DNA of 9,763 nucleotides from Syntrophomonadaceae bacterium (GCA_003551865.1 PUNU01000069.1:1-9763); one strand, 5' to 3'. Positions 1 through 6,881 are shown, counted from the stretch's first letter. Notes: generated by a model from the sequence alone, not told the origin. Made by a program: numbers and translations.

Positions 1-1
1 C

Positions 2-664
2 AGGTATCAAGGTATTGACAGGATTGATCTGGCGGTTGTCACCCATCCCCATGAGGACCATTTCGGTGGTTTTACAGCCCTGGTCGGGGTGATCGACATC
101 GGTAAAATGCTGGTTTCGCCGGTAGCGGGCGGTCCGGCATCCTACTACGAAATGCTGGAGCAGGCGGAAATGTCGGGAACAGCGATCAAGAGCACCCGGG
201 CCGGGCAAGCCTGGCGCTGTAATGAAGGCCTTTTGCTCCAGGTGCTGGCCCCTCAGAAAGATCTGCTTTGGGGCACGGGTAGTGATTTGAATAATAACTC
301 GATTGTGATCATGCTTAATTACGGTGAAACCAGGATGCTTTTTACCGGTGACATAGAAGATGACGCGGCCGAAGATCTCTTTAAACACCAGGTCGATCTC
401 CAGGCCGATCTGCTCCTGGTGCCTCACCACGGTGGTTATATGGAAGCGATGCCGTATTTTTTGGAAGCGGTCGAACCGGACATCGCCGTTATTCAGGTCG
501 GTGTCAATCCTTTTGGTCATCCCCACCCTTATGTTATTCGGTCCCTTGAAGAAGCGGGGATCGCCGTATACCGTAATGACTACCACGGGGCGGTAATTGT
601 TGAAACTGACGGCCTGGAGATGTGGGTCTCAATAACCGAACAGCAGGTTGAGGTCGTCCGGTAG
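2..664 (+). CDS. ComEC/Rec2-like metallo-beta-lactamase-fold hydrolase, 5' end missing
   Basis: The frame is open from the first bases of the window and ends in TAG, giving 220 visible residues without a true start. A zinc-binding HPHEDH motif lies at bases 44-61 (HxHxDH, followed by FGG). Downstream are FTGDIE, LLLVPHHGG and FGHPHP. This spacing is that of the metallo-beta-lactamase domain found at the C-terminus of ComEC/Rec2 DNA-uptake channels and in stand-alone secreted relatives. The visible part has no membrane segments. Whether it is the tail of a full ComEC, which would have a multi-pass Competence domain upstream, or a free hydrolase cannot be decided because the 5' part is outside the window. 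The domain probably acts outside the membrane and may cut or process DNA, but its exact role is not settled even in ComEC. The domain call is firm and the gene identity is not. Confidence 0.85.
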   Translation, partial: RYQGIDRIDLAVVTHPHEDHFGGFTALVGVIDIGKMLVSPVAGGPASYYEMLEQAEMSGTAIKSTRAGQAWRCNEGLLLQVLAPQKDLLWGTGSDLNNNSIVIMLNYGETRMLFTGDIEDDAAEDLFKHQVDLQADLLLVPHHGGYMEAMPYFLEAVEPDIAVIQVGVNPFGHPHPYVIRSLEEAGIAVYRNDYHGAVIVETDGLEMWVSITEQQVEVVR

Positions 665-775
665 CCGCAGGATAGCGAAAAAGGAAAAGAAACCTGTTTT
701 GGCGAAATTTAATCAAAGAACAAGGCCAGGTACCCTGTCAACGTATTAAGAGCGTAATCTGGTAATTATTATAAT

Positions 776-864
776 ACTACAGCGCAATATCCGGGAATTA
801 GCGGTGCCATGGGGACGGTTTATGGCACAGCGGGCAATGATGCAGGCTAAAGTTGCGCTGTAGT
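776..864 (+). repeat. MITE-like element A, short copy (89 bp), nested in element B
   Basis: It is bounded by perfect 12-bp terminal inverted repeats, ACTACAGCGCAA (776-787) and TTGCGCTGTAGT (853-864). An inner pair GTGCCAT/ATGGCAC would extend a hairpin. The same termini and flanking blocks recur at 6685-6839: 43 bases on the left with two differences and 36 bases on the right with one. The element codes for nothing and would have to be moved by a transposase elsewhere. The flanks ATAAT (left) and G-ACAAC (right) may be a worn 5-bp target duplication, since the intact element B reads ACAAC at that place. Confidence 0.85.
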
Positions 865-893
865 GACAACAACTTTTTATCTATAGGAGATGC

Positions 894-964
894 TGCAAGC
901 CGGAGGCGGACATAAAGCGAGCCGTGACAATTCGGGGTGAGCGATCCGTAAGTTCCGGCTTGCA
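894..964 (+). repeat. Inverted-repeat hairpin element C
   Basis: Perfect 11-bp arms TGCAAGCCGGA (894-904) and TCCGGCTTGCA (954-964) enclose 49 bases. It lies inside the broken element B and upstream of the sigma factor gene. There is no U-run after the right arm, so it is not an ordinary terminator. No second copy is seen in the window. It could be a third small mobile repeat or a folded leader RNA of the sigma operon. Confidence 0.55.
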
Positions 965-1036
965 ACAGCTGCGAATTAAAACAGAACAAACTTAATTGAC
1001 AGGGCACCGGCTGTAAAGCAGATAGGGAGGGTCAAG

Positions 1037-1642
1037 TTGGAACCGGAAAAAATTTTGGAACTGGTTAAGAAAAACGACAGTGACTCTCACCGTGCCCTTT
1101 TTGAGGCTTATTATAAACGCACTTATGCTGTGGCTTACAATATTCTGCGCCAACGTGAAACAGCAGAAGATATAACCCAGGACGCCTTTATTAAGGCTTT
1201 CCAAAACATACATCAACTGCAGGACGGGTCGAAGTTTGGGGCCTGGCTGGCCGTAATTGTTTCTAACCTGGCCCGCAACTATCTTAAGCGGGAAAAGCGA
1301 ATCTACTATACCGATGATGAGGTGCCGATGCAGGCCGGGACGGAATCAAATTATACCGAGGAAGCAGCCATGCGCAGATTGGAAGTAGACCGGGTCAGGA
1401 AGGCTGTCAGGAAACTGCCGGCGGAGCATTACCAGGTTGTAGTGCTCCAGTATTATTATGACTTGAAAGTGGAAGAGATCGCTTCCATGTTAAAGATCAG
1501 CCCGGGCACGGTCAAATCAAGGCTTTTTCGCGCCCGCCGGAAATTGGCCGGTGAATTGGAACTAGAAAATGACTCAGCTTGTCTTTATAATGAAGGAGGT
1601 AAAAGGGACAGTGCCAAAAAAAAGGAAAATAAAGCTGAGTGA
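1037..1642 (+). CDS. ECF-type sigma-70 family RNA polymerase sigma factor
   Basis: This 201-residue protein directs RNA polymerase to a specific set of promoters. Region 2 covers about residues 18-87, with the core-binding signature DITQDAFIKAF at 45-55. Region 4 covers about 118-172, with a helix-turn-helix built on KVEEIASMLKISPGTVKSR (144-162). Region 3 is absent, as expected for extracytoplasmic-function sigmas. The TTG start at 1037 is supported by GGGAGG at 1025-1030 with six bases of spacing. The last ~30 residues are charged and non-conserved, and their codons overlap the next gene by 32 bases, so the two are almost surely co-translated. Such factors are normally held inactive by the membrane anti-sigma encoded next and often activate their own operon. 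I see no convincing ECF promoter upstream, where the sequence is repeat-derived. Target genes are unknown. Confidence 0.93.
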   Translation: MEPEKILELVKKNDSDSHRALFEAYYKRTYAVAYNILRQRETAEDITQDAFIKAFQNIHQLQDGSKFGAWLAVIVSNLARNYLKREKRIYYTDDEVPMQAGTESNYTEEAAMRRLEVDRVRKAVRKLPAEHYQVVVLQYYYDLKVEEIASMLKISPGTVKSRLFRARRKLAGELELENDSACLYNEGGKRDSAKKKENKAE

Positions 1643-2516
1643 TGATTTGATCCGGGATGCCCTTGAGCATGACCTGGAATCAGTCAATCCGCCGCCGTCT
1701 GAAAAAATGTGGCAGCGCATTGAAGGCAGCCTGGAAACCGGCCGGACTTCCGCCGTAAAGCGCCGTTTTGCCCCGGGGCGTTTTGCTGCAGTGGCGGCCG
1801 CTGCCTGCCTGCTTTTAGTTTTGGGCAGTATCGGTATATTTCGCTTTACTGAACTGGCCATGCCCGCCCGGGAAGTAGAAATGCCAATAAGGACCGCAGA
1901 TGAAGCTGTTCCGGCGGAGGTGGAGGAGAAAGATGTGCCGGAGGTAACTGTCCCGGAAGAGTTGGAAGTCGACCCGGGGATTGAACCGGCGGTAAGAGAA
2001 GAGGTTGAACCCGAACTTGATATCGCTATGGAAGAAAAAGATGAACCGGAGATCGAGGTAGCGATGGAAGAAGAGGCTGAGCCTGAAGCCGATGATCCCG
2101 CGAAAGACGAAATGGCCTTAATGGAAGCCCCTTCGCTTTATGGTGAGCGCGATCCTTCACCCCCCGAGTGGCAATCGGAACTGCCCGGAAATTTTACTTT
2201 TCACGAAGCCCTCCTTATGTATGCCGATGAAGAACAATTTTACCGGGCTGCTGTTTACAGTAATGAAGAAGCAGAACTGCTCTGGGTGAAATCAGATCTG
2301 GAAGATGAAAAGCTGGGTTATTTTATCGATCAACTTGTTGAGCAGCTAAATGAGCACGTACGGGAGCTAAAAGAAGTGGATGAAACCGTACATTTTACTG
2401 CTGCGGATAGACCGGGCCTGGCCTGGCGGGAAGAAAACCACAACCAGGCTCTTCTGGTTGTATCCGGGCATCTTTCGGCGGAGCGTCTTAAAGATATAGC
2501 CGCCGGGATCGAATAA
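1611..2516 (+). CDS. Putative membrane-anchored anti-sigma factor
   Basis: I place the start at GTG 1611 because AAGGAGGT lies at 1593-1600; earlier in-frame ATGs at 1569 and 1590 precede or abut that site. The product has 301 residues. Residues 1-57 are charged and probably cytoplasmic (DDLIRDALEHDLE, then PPPSEKMWQRIEG). One hydrophobic helix spans about 58-79. Next comes a strongly acidic stretch (about 103-167) with a 12-residue repeat EPE-x3-AMEE at 133-144 and 145-156. The C-terminal ~105 residues form a folded-looking domain ending in a W-x(n)-ALLVVSGHLSAERLKDIA pattern like the DUF4367-type sensor domains of clostridial anti-sigmas. No zinc HxxxCxxC motif is present. The role rests on position (32-bp overlap with the sigma gene) and topology; direct family recognition is weak. 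Confidence 0.72.
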   Translation: MPKKRKIKLSDDLIRDALEHDLESVNPPPSEKMWQRIEGSLETGRTSAVKRRFAPGRFAAVAAAACLLLVLGSIGIFRFTELAMPAREVEMPIRTADEAVPAEVEEKDVPEVTVPEELEVDPGIEPAVREEVEPELDIAMEEKDEPEIEVAMEEEAEPEADDPAKDEMALMEAPSLYGERDPSPPEWQSELPGNFTFHEALLMYADEEQFYRAAVYSNEEAELLWVKSDLEDEKLGYFIDQLVEQLNEHVRELKEVDETVHFTAADRPGLAWREENHNQALLVVSGHLSAERLKDIAAGIE

Positions 2517-2552
2517 AATCTGCGGCATCCCCGCCGGAAGAGTACAGTTTGG

Positions 2553-3545
2553 CTACTGCTTAATGTATTCCATCATTTTACGCAGTTTCCCGCCCACTTC
2601 TTCAATTTGCTGTTTTTCCTCTATCTTGCGCATGGCTTTAAATTTGGGCTGGTTGGCCTGGTTTTCGGTAATCCATTCCAGGGCGAACTGTCCGCTTTGC
2701 ACTTCATGCAGGATAGTTTTCATTTCTTCCCTCACCCGGTCGTTAATTATGCGCGGTCCCCGGGTCAAGTCCCCATATTCGGCGGTATCGCTCACGGAAT
2801 AGCGCATTCTCTGCAGGCCGCCTTCGTATATCAAATCGACGATCAGTTTAAGCTCGTGCAGGCATTCAAAGTAAGCGATTTCCGGCTGATAGCCGGCTTC
2901 GACAAGGGTTACGAAGCTGGCCTTGATCAGGGCTGAAACACCGCCGCATAAGATCACCTGTTCCCCGAAAAGGTCGGTTTCCGTTTCTTCCTGGAGGGTG
3001 GTTTCGATCACTCCGGAGCGGGTGCTGCCTATGCCTTTGGCAAAAGCCAGGGCCAATTCCTTTGCTTTGCCGCTATAATCCTGGTGGACGGCCATGAGTG
3101 CCGGAACACCCGCGCCTTCCTTGTAGAGCCTTCTTAGAAGATGGCCCGGACTTTTGGGGGCGATCATGAACACATCGACATTTTCCGGCGGGCTTATCTG
3201 ATTGTAGAGGATATTAAAACCATGGGCCACAACCAGGGCTTTGCCTTCGGTCAGGTGAGGTTGTACCGATTCCCTGTATACGGAAGGCTGGGCGCTGTCT
3301 ACAATCAGCATCTGGATCACATCCGCCGCTTTTGCCGCTTCACCGACGGTTGTCACTTCGAGTCCGTCTTCAGTTACCTGCTTCCGGCTTTTGCTTTCCC
3401 GGTGCAGTCCGACAACCACGTTCAGGCCGCTGTCTTTCAGGTTTTGGGCCTGTGAATGTCCCTGGCTGCCGTAGCCCAAAACGGCAATTTTTTTGTCCTT
3501 CAAAAGGTTTAAATCTGCATCCCGGTCATAATAAAGTACTGCCAT
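2553..3545 (-). CDS. ilvC: Ketol-acid reductoisomerase, class I
   Basis: This enzyme isomerises and reduces 2-acetolactate (or 2-aceto-2-hydroxybutyrate) with NAD(P)H and Mg2+, the second shared step of valine, leucine and isoleucine synthesis. Its 330 residues match the short class I form. The Rossmann motif [12 protein letters not shown] starts at residue 24. Metal and active-site residues are present: H108, K131, D191 and E195 in TDLFGEQ, E227 and E231 in ECLHE, and S252. Phosphate-contacting HRESKS (48-53) suggests NADPH use. The ATG start has GGGAGG on the minus strand nine bases upstream. Some usually constant spots differ: KSPGH for KGPGH and IVDSAQ for the common PDExQ. It stands alone, with no other branched-chain genes nearby, and converges with the anti-sigma gene 36 bases away. 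Confidence 0.96.
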   Translation of the reverse strand: MAVLYYDRDADLNLLKDKKIAVLGYGSQGHSQAQNLKDSGLNVVVGLHRESKSRKQVTEDGLEVTTVGEAAKAADVIQMLIVDSAQPSVYRESVQPHLTEGKALVVAHGFNILYNQISPPENVDVFMIAPKSPGHLLRRLYKEGAGVPALMAVHQDYSGKAKELALAFAKGIGSTRSGVIETTLQEETETDLFGEQVILCGGVSALIKASFVTLVEAGYQPEIAYFECLHELKLIVDLIYEGGLQRMRYSVSDTAEYGDLTRGPRIINDRVREEMKTILHEVQSGQFALEWITENQANQPKFKAMRKIEEKQQIEEVGGKLRKMMEYIKQ

Positions 3546-3888
3546 TTGTTTATAAACCTCCCTGAAAATTAATAACTTCTTTTATTGGCTATTTTAATTT
3601 AAAATCCTGCTTATATTTTTACAGCGGTGCAGAAGACGAAGTATAAAGCCGGTCGGATTAAGGTTTACATAAATTTTACACAATAATGGGCCAAATCGCT
3701 TTCCCCGGGAGCTTTATTTATATATAATATTAATAACCCTTTAACTGATTCTTACTTTAAAATAAAGTTGATCTTTTACCTGCAGAGTCGGACTGTTGGC
3801 TTAAGGGTGCATGACAATTTTATGAGTAAATAATTGGCAATGCCTTTCTTTGGAGCCTGCTGAGAAGGGTTGGGAAGCAAGGTGGCTT
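3546..3888. other. Divergent AT-rich spacer between ilvC and the kinase gene
   Basis: No gene is seen in these 343 bases. Signals that can be pointed out: a perfect 15-bp palindrome with a central T (ATTTTAATTTAAAAT) at 3591-3605 upstream of ilvC; a possible minus-strand ilvC promoter (TGTAAA at 3669-3664, 18 bases, TATACT at 3645-3640); and a perfect TATAAT on the plus strand at 3723-3728 with a poor -35 (TTTCCC) that could serve the kinase cluster. The sequence is AT-rich, so chance matches are likely. Confidence 0.5.
3640..3669 (-). promoter_or_regulatory. Possible ilvC promoter
   Basis: Read on the minus strand, TGTAAA is followed after 18 bases by TATACT, about 95 bases before the ilvC start. 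The -10 is good and the -35 moderate. No T-box leader features were found between this site and ilvC. Confidence 0.3.
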
Positions 3889-4638
3889 ATGGATATAATA
3901 TTGGACTGGAGTTTTTTATTAAAACAGGCGTCCAACATATTTGTCCTGGTTGCTGTTCAGTATTGCAACGGGTTGCTGGTCCTGCATAAGGGTGTAAAAG
4001 TTAACTATACCCGTAAGATTAACCATTTTATGCTTTTCTTTATCCCGATTTTTTTAAACCGGGGCTATGCCTACGAAGAGGATTTTTTACTTTATTTTCT
4101 TGGCGCCTTCATGGCGGTAGCCAAGTTTATATTTTATACAAGGCCGGTTAGAGACAGGGTTTCCCTGATCAGGACTATGTTTCGTTCGTTTGATCGCCCT
4201 GAAGACCGGCCTCGCACCTTGCTTTGGATTGTAACCCAAACAGCTATGGGGTATATGGTCCTTTTGCCCATGGGTGTGCTCTTTGCATATTATGACCTTT
4301 TGCATTTAATGCTTATTCCCATCCTAATTTACGGCATAGGAGACGGACTGGCCGAGCCTGTAGGGGTGCGTTTCGGCAGGTGCAAGTATCCAGCATATGC
4401 CCTGTTTACCGGGAAGGAATACTTTCGCACCCTTGAAGGAAGCAGTATGGTTTTTTTGACCAGCGTGGCGGTGGTCCTGGCCTTTCACTCTTACTTCACC
4501 ACTCAGCAGTTAATTTTAGCCCTGCTTGCCCTTCCAGTTATAATGACCCTTGCCGAAGCTTTTTCACCGCACACCTGGGATTCTCCAATCATGTTTCTGG
4601 TTGGGTATATGACTCTGTTTGGGATTAAGATGATCTAA
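3889..4638 (+). CDS. Phytol/dolichol-kinase-like integral membrane protein
   Basis: This is a polytopic membrane protein of 249 residues from ATG 3889, which has a purine-rich AAGGTGG close upstream. A longer TTG start at 3850 has no ribosome site. Features of the CTP-dependent polyprenol kinase family (SEC59 dolichol kinase, VTE5 phytol kinase, CdsA relatives) are visible: RKINH at 42-46 after the first helix, GDGLAEPVGVRFG at 151-163, RTLEGS at 180-185 (the usual K-S/T-x-EGS place), and EAFSPHTWDSP at 223-233 where the family has an acidic residue followed by DN-x-P. Several hydrophobic helices lie between them. The likely reaction is phosphorylation of an isoprenoid or other lipid alcohol; the substrate cannot be read from the sequence. 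It appears to head a three-gene cluster that ends in a lipid-phosphate phosphatase. Phosphatidate cytidylyltransferase activity is an alternative. Confidence 0.72.
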   Translation: MDIILDWSFLLKQASNIFVLVAVQYCNGLLVLHKGVKVNYTRKINHFMLFFIPIFLNRGYAYEEDFLLYFLGAFMAVAKFIFYTRPVRDRVSLIRTMFRSFDRPEDRPRTLLWIVTQTAMGYMVLLPMGVLFAYYDLLHLMLIPILIYGIGDGLAEPVGVRFGRCKYPAYALFTGKEYFRTLEGSSMVFLTSVAVVLAFHSYFTTQQLILALLALPVIMTLAEAFSPHTWDSPIMFLVGYMTLFGIKMI

Positions 4639-4692
4639 GAAGGATATTTTTTGCCTGGCATGGAAATCAATTTATGCCTTGGGAGGGACAAA

Positions 4693-5652
4693 ATGATGAA
4701 GGGCGAAAATAAATCTGCAGGGCGTCTGGCCGCAGTGGTGCTTATACTGCTGAGTGCATCGCTTACGGGTTGTCCTATTGATGTAGAACCGGAAGAGCAG
4801 TTAATATTTGCCGCCCCCGAACATTTTATCCTAGAAGAAACCGGCCTGCCTGCATTGAAAGAGAAATACGATCTGGAATTTGACGTGGTTTACGAGATGG
4901 CCGTCGGCATTACCCATGAAGCCCTGCGGGCTGGGGATATAGATGCCGCCCTTGGGTATGCCACGGATGCAAAAATGAAGGAGTTGGACCTGGTAGCCCT
5001 CGAAGATGACAAGAGCTTTTTCCCGGCCCAAAACGCAGCCCCGCTGGTTCGGGAGGAGGTTTTGCAACAACATCCGGAAATAGAATTGGTACTGGCCAAA
5101 ATTACACCTCTTTTGGATAACGAGACCATGATGCACCTAAATTACCTCGTGGATATTGAAGAAAAGGAACCGGATGCGGTGGCCCGCGACTGGCTGGTGG
5201 GAAAAGGTCTTATTTCTCAAAAAATGGAAGAACCGGAAGATGATTCCCCCGTGATTATAAGCTCGAAGGGTTTTACTGAACATAAAATACTGACACACAT
5301 TACGTTCTTTGCTTTAAAAGATGCCGGCATTCCGGTTGAAAAAAGACCTTTTTTGTTTGCGCCCGGGGCTATTTATTCCGCCTTGCTGGAAGGACATATT
5401 GACTTATACTGGGAATACATGGGCACCGCCTTGAAAGAAATATATATGAGGGAGGAATTGATTGCCGACCCCGACCAGGCTTATAATCTGGTTGCTCAAA
5501 AAGATGCTGAAAAGGGTATTTTGTGGTTGGATTATACCCCAATGAACAATACCGGCGTGATCATGATGCGCAGTGAGCACGCTGTTGAACTCAACATAAA
5601 CACAATCAGCCAATTTGCCGAATGGGCCGAACAAGTCCGGGCAGGGGAGTAA
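4693..5652 (+). CDS. Lipoprotein with glycine-betaine-type (OpuAC/ProX) binding lobes in swapped order
   Basis: ATG 4693 has GGGAGGG five bases upstream; the upstream in-frame TTG 4651 is less likely because it would bury the signal peptide. The N-terminus is a lipoprotein signal (hydrophobic 11-22, lipobox LTGC with C27), so the 319-residue product should be anchored outside the membrane. Residues 37-175 match the second part of OpuC/OsmX-type binding proteins: ALRAGDIDAALGYATDA, then LEDDKSFFPAQNAAPLVR, then LN-x2-VD. Residues 187-319 match the first part: ISSKGFTEHKIL, DLYWEYMGTAL, WLDYTPMNNT. In the usual OpuC-type proteins these come in the opposite order, so this looks like a circular permutation. 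No permease or ATPase is adjacent. It lies between a lipid-kinase-like gene and a PAP2 gene 5 bases downstream. The ligand is unknown; several usually conserved binding-site positions differ. Confidence 0.82.
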   Translation: MMKGENKSAGRLAAVVLILLSASLTGCPIDVEPEEQLIFAAPEHFILEETGLPALKEKYDLEFDVVYEMAVGITHEALRAGDIDAALGYATDAKMKELDLVALEDDKSFFPAQNAAPLVREEVLQQHPEIELVLAKITPLLDNETMMHLNYLVDIEEKEPDAVARDWLVGKGLISQKMEEPEDDSPVIISSKGFTEHKILTHITFFALKDAGIPVEKRPFLFAPGAIYSALLEGHIDLYWEYMGTALKEIYMREELIADPDQAYNLVAQKDAEKGILWLDYTPMNNTGVIMMRSEHAVELNINTISQFAEWAEQVRAGE

Positions 5653-5657
5653 CAGCA

Positions 5658-6653
5658 ATGGAACTGCCACCGCTGACAAGCAACTACTTTTCCACAATAT
5701 CTGCAAAAGAAAAAGTTTGCCGCTGGTTGTGTGCCTTTACGGTAACTGCCATAATTATATTCCTTTACTTATTTTGGGAGCCCATGCGGAATCCAGGTGC
5801 TACTTATGCGTGGGTTTCCATCACGTTGACCAGTCGGTTCAATATGGCTTTTTTCCGGGTGGTGACCACACTCGGCAGTGAAGGATTTTTCCTGGTTATG
5901 CTCTCGGTTATTTACTGGTCTCTTAATAAAACCCTGGGCTTTTGGGGCCTGGTATTGATGCCTGTTTCCATTTTTGTCACCAGCGAGATTTTGAAAGACA
6001 TAGTAAAACTGCCTCGACCAGACGTAAGAGGGGTTACCGTCCCTACCTATACTTTTCCAAGCGGCCACACTTCCGGGGCGGTGAGTGTCTGGGGCTACCT
6101 GGCCGTTATGCTTAAAATGCGGTGGCTGTGGATATGGGCAATTATAATTGTTCTTCTGGTTGCCGTATCGCGAATCGTGCTGGGTTACCACTATCCGGGA
6201 GATGTTTTGGGCGGCATAGCCGCCGGGATTATTTTTCTGGCCATAGTTTTTATGACGGTGCCCGCTTTTGTGAAAAACAACTGGAAAAGATTAGTATCTT
6301 TTAAGCTGCTGGTTTTTTTGGCGATTGGCATTCCGCTGGCATTATCCCTCCTACCGGTCACATATGCTCCCAACTTAATGGGCTACCTGGCCGGCGCCGC
6401 ATCAGGTTGCCTGCTGGAAAGGAAAATGATCAATTTTTCAAATCAGGGAAAGTGGAGCCACCACCTGGCCCGGGCCTTTCTGGGCCTGATTGCCATAGCA
6501 CTGATCATTCCCGGCATAAATGCGCTGTTTCCATATATCCACAGCCTTATGACTTTTGCTCAGCACGGAGCCTCCACTTTTTGGATTACCTACCTGGCCC
6601 CACTGCTGTTTGTCAGAACCGGCCTTGCGCAAGCCCGCCCATCTTTTCATTAA
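5658..6653 (+). CDS. PAP2-family membrane phosphatase
   Basis: The ATG at 5658 follows GGGGAG (5644-5649) and lies 5 bases after the previous stop; an upstream ATG at 5622 would overlap that gene and has no ribosome site. The 331-residue protein carries the complete type 2 phosphatidic-acid-phosphatase signature: KDIVKLPRP (113-121), PSGHT (134-138) and SRIVLGYHYPGD (171-182), with the catalytic His at 137 and 178. About six helices hold the active-site core (roughly residues 24-200). A further ~130 residues with more helices follow, longer than minimal PAP2 enzymes. Family members remove phosphate from lipid phosphates such as undecaprenyl pyrophosphate, phosphatidate or phosphatidylglycerol phosphate at the outer membrane face. 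With the upstream kinase-like protein it could form a phosphorylation/dephosphorylation pair on one lipid, but the substrate is not shown. Confidence 0.92.
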   Translation: MELPPLTSNYFSTISAKEKVCRWLCAFTVTAIIIFLYLFWEPMRNPGATYAWVSITLTSRFNMAFFRVVTTLGSEGFFLVMLSVIYWSLNKTLGFWGLVLMPVSIFVTSEILKDIVKLPRPDVRGVTVPTYTFPSGHTSGAVSVWGYLAVMLKMRWLWIWAIIIVLLVAVSRIVLGYHYPGDVLGGIAAGIIFLAIVFMTVPAFVKNNWKRLVSFKLLVFLAIGIPLALSLLPVTYAPNLMGYLAGAASGCLLERKMINFSNQGKWSHHLARAFLGLIAIALIIPGINALFPYIHSLMTFAQHGASTFWITYLAPLLFVRTGLAQARPSFH

Positions 6654-6684
6654 AATACAAGAGCAGAAAAATTTAAATTCTAAT

Positions 6685-6839
6685 ACTACAGCGCAATATT
6701 CGGGAATTGGCGGTGCCATGGGGACGGACCGAGCGTTCCTACAAATCTGGGTTCTGACCTCTGACTTCTATTATGGAAGACGATGGAACCGTTCCCTATG
6801 CATAGCGGGCAATGATGTAGGCTAAAGTTGCGCTGTAGT
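6685..6839 (+). repeat. MITE-like element A, long copy (155 bp)
   Basis: It has the same perfect 12-bp termini as the copy at 776-864, ACTACAGCGCAA and TTGCGCTGTAGT, and the same orientation. The central part is replaced or enlarged: after GGGACGG (6721-6727) come about 76 bases not in the short copy, ending near CCGTTCCC, which can pair with GGGACGG. CTAAT occurs directly before the element (6680-6684) and one base after it (6841-6845), fitting a 5-bp target duplication if the last G (6840) belongs to the element. It starts 32 bases after the PAP2 stop and ends 13 bases before the putative rubrerythrin -35. No ORF lies inside. Confidence 0.85.
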
Positions 6840-6851
6840 GCTAATAATCAG

Positions 6852-6881
6852 TTGCAGAAGCTTCCGCGTATTGGTTATAAT
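6852..6881 (+). promoter_or_regulatory. Probable rubrerythrin promoter
   Basis: A perfect -10 TATAAT at 6876-6881 is preceded at 18 bases by a weak -35 TTGCAG (6852-6857). It lies 66 bases before the rubrerythrin ATG and just after element A. No PerR-type palindrome was recognised nearby, although rubrerythrin genes are often peroxide-regulated. Confidence 0.5.

Larger units (their letters stand above)
732..1005 (+). repeat. Short inverted-repeat element B, copy 1, split by inserted sequence
   Basis: The left end ACCCTGTCAA (732-741) and right end TTGACAGGGC (996-1005) are the termini of the intact 64-bp element at 8601-8664. The first ~39 bases match that copy with about four differences, and the last ~15 bases match exactly. 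The middle holds about 210 bases absent from the intact copy: element A (776-864) and the hairpin at 894-964. I infer an element B broken by later insertions. No clear target duplication flanks this copy. It lies between a hydrolase gene and the sigma factor gene and codes for nothing visible. Confidence 0.75.

Noticed and set aside
996..1024. TTGACA in the right end of element B as the sigma gene's promoter
   Set aside because: At 17 bases the -10 position reads CAGATA, a poor match; TTGACA is simply part of the repeat terminus.
2517..2552. Bidirectional terminator between the anti-sigma gene and ilvC
   Set aside because: Only a four-pair CGGC/GCCG stem is present, without a U-run on either strand.
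4651..4692. TTG start for the binding lipoprotein with AGAAGGAT upstream
   Set aside because: It would add 14 residues before a normal lipoprotein signal peptide; ATG 4693 has a better ribosome site.
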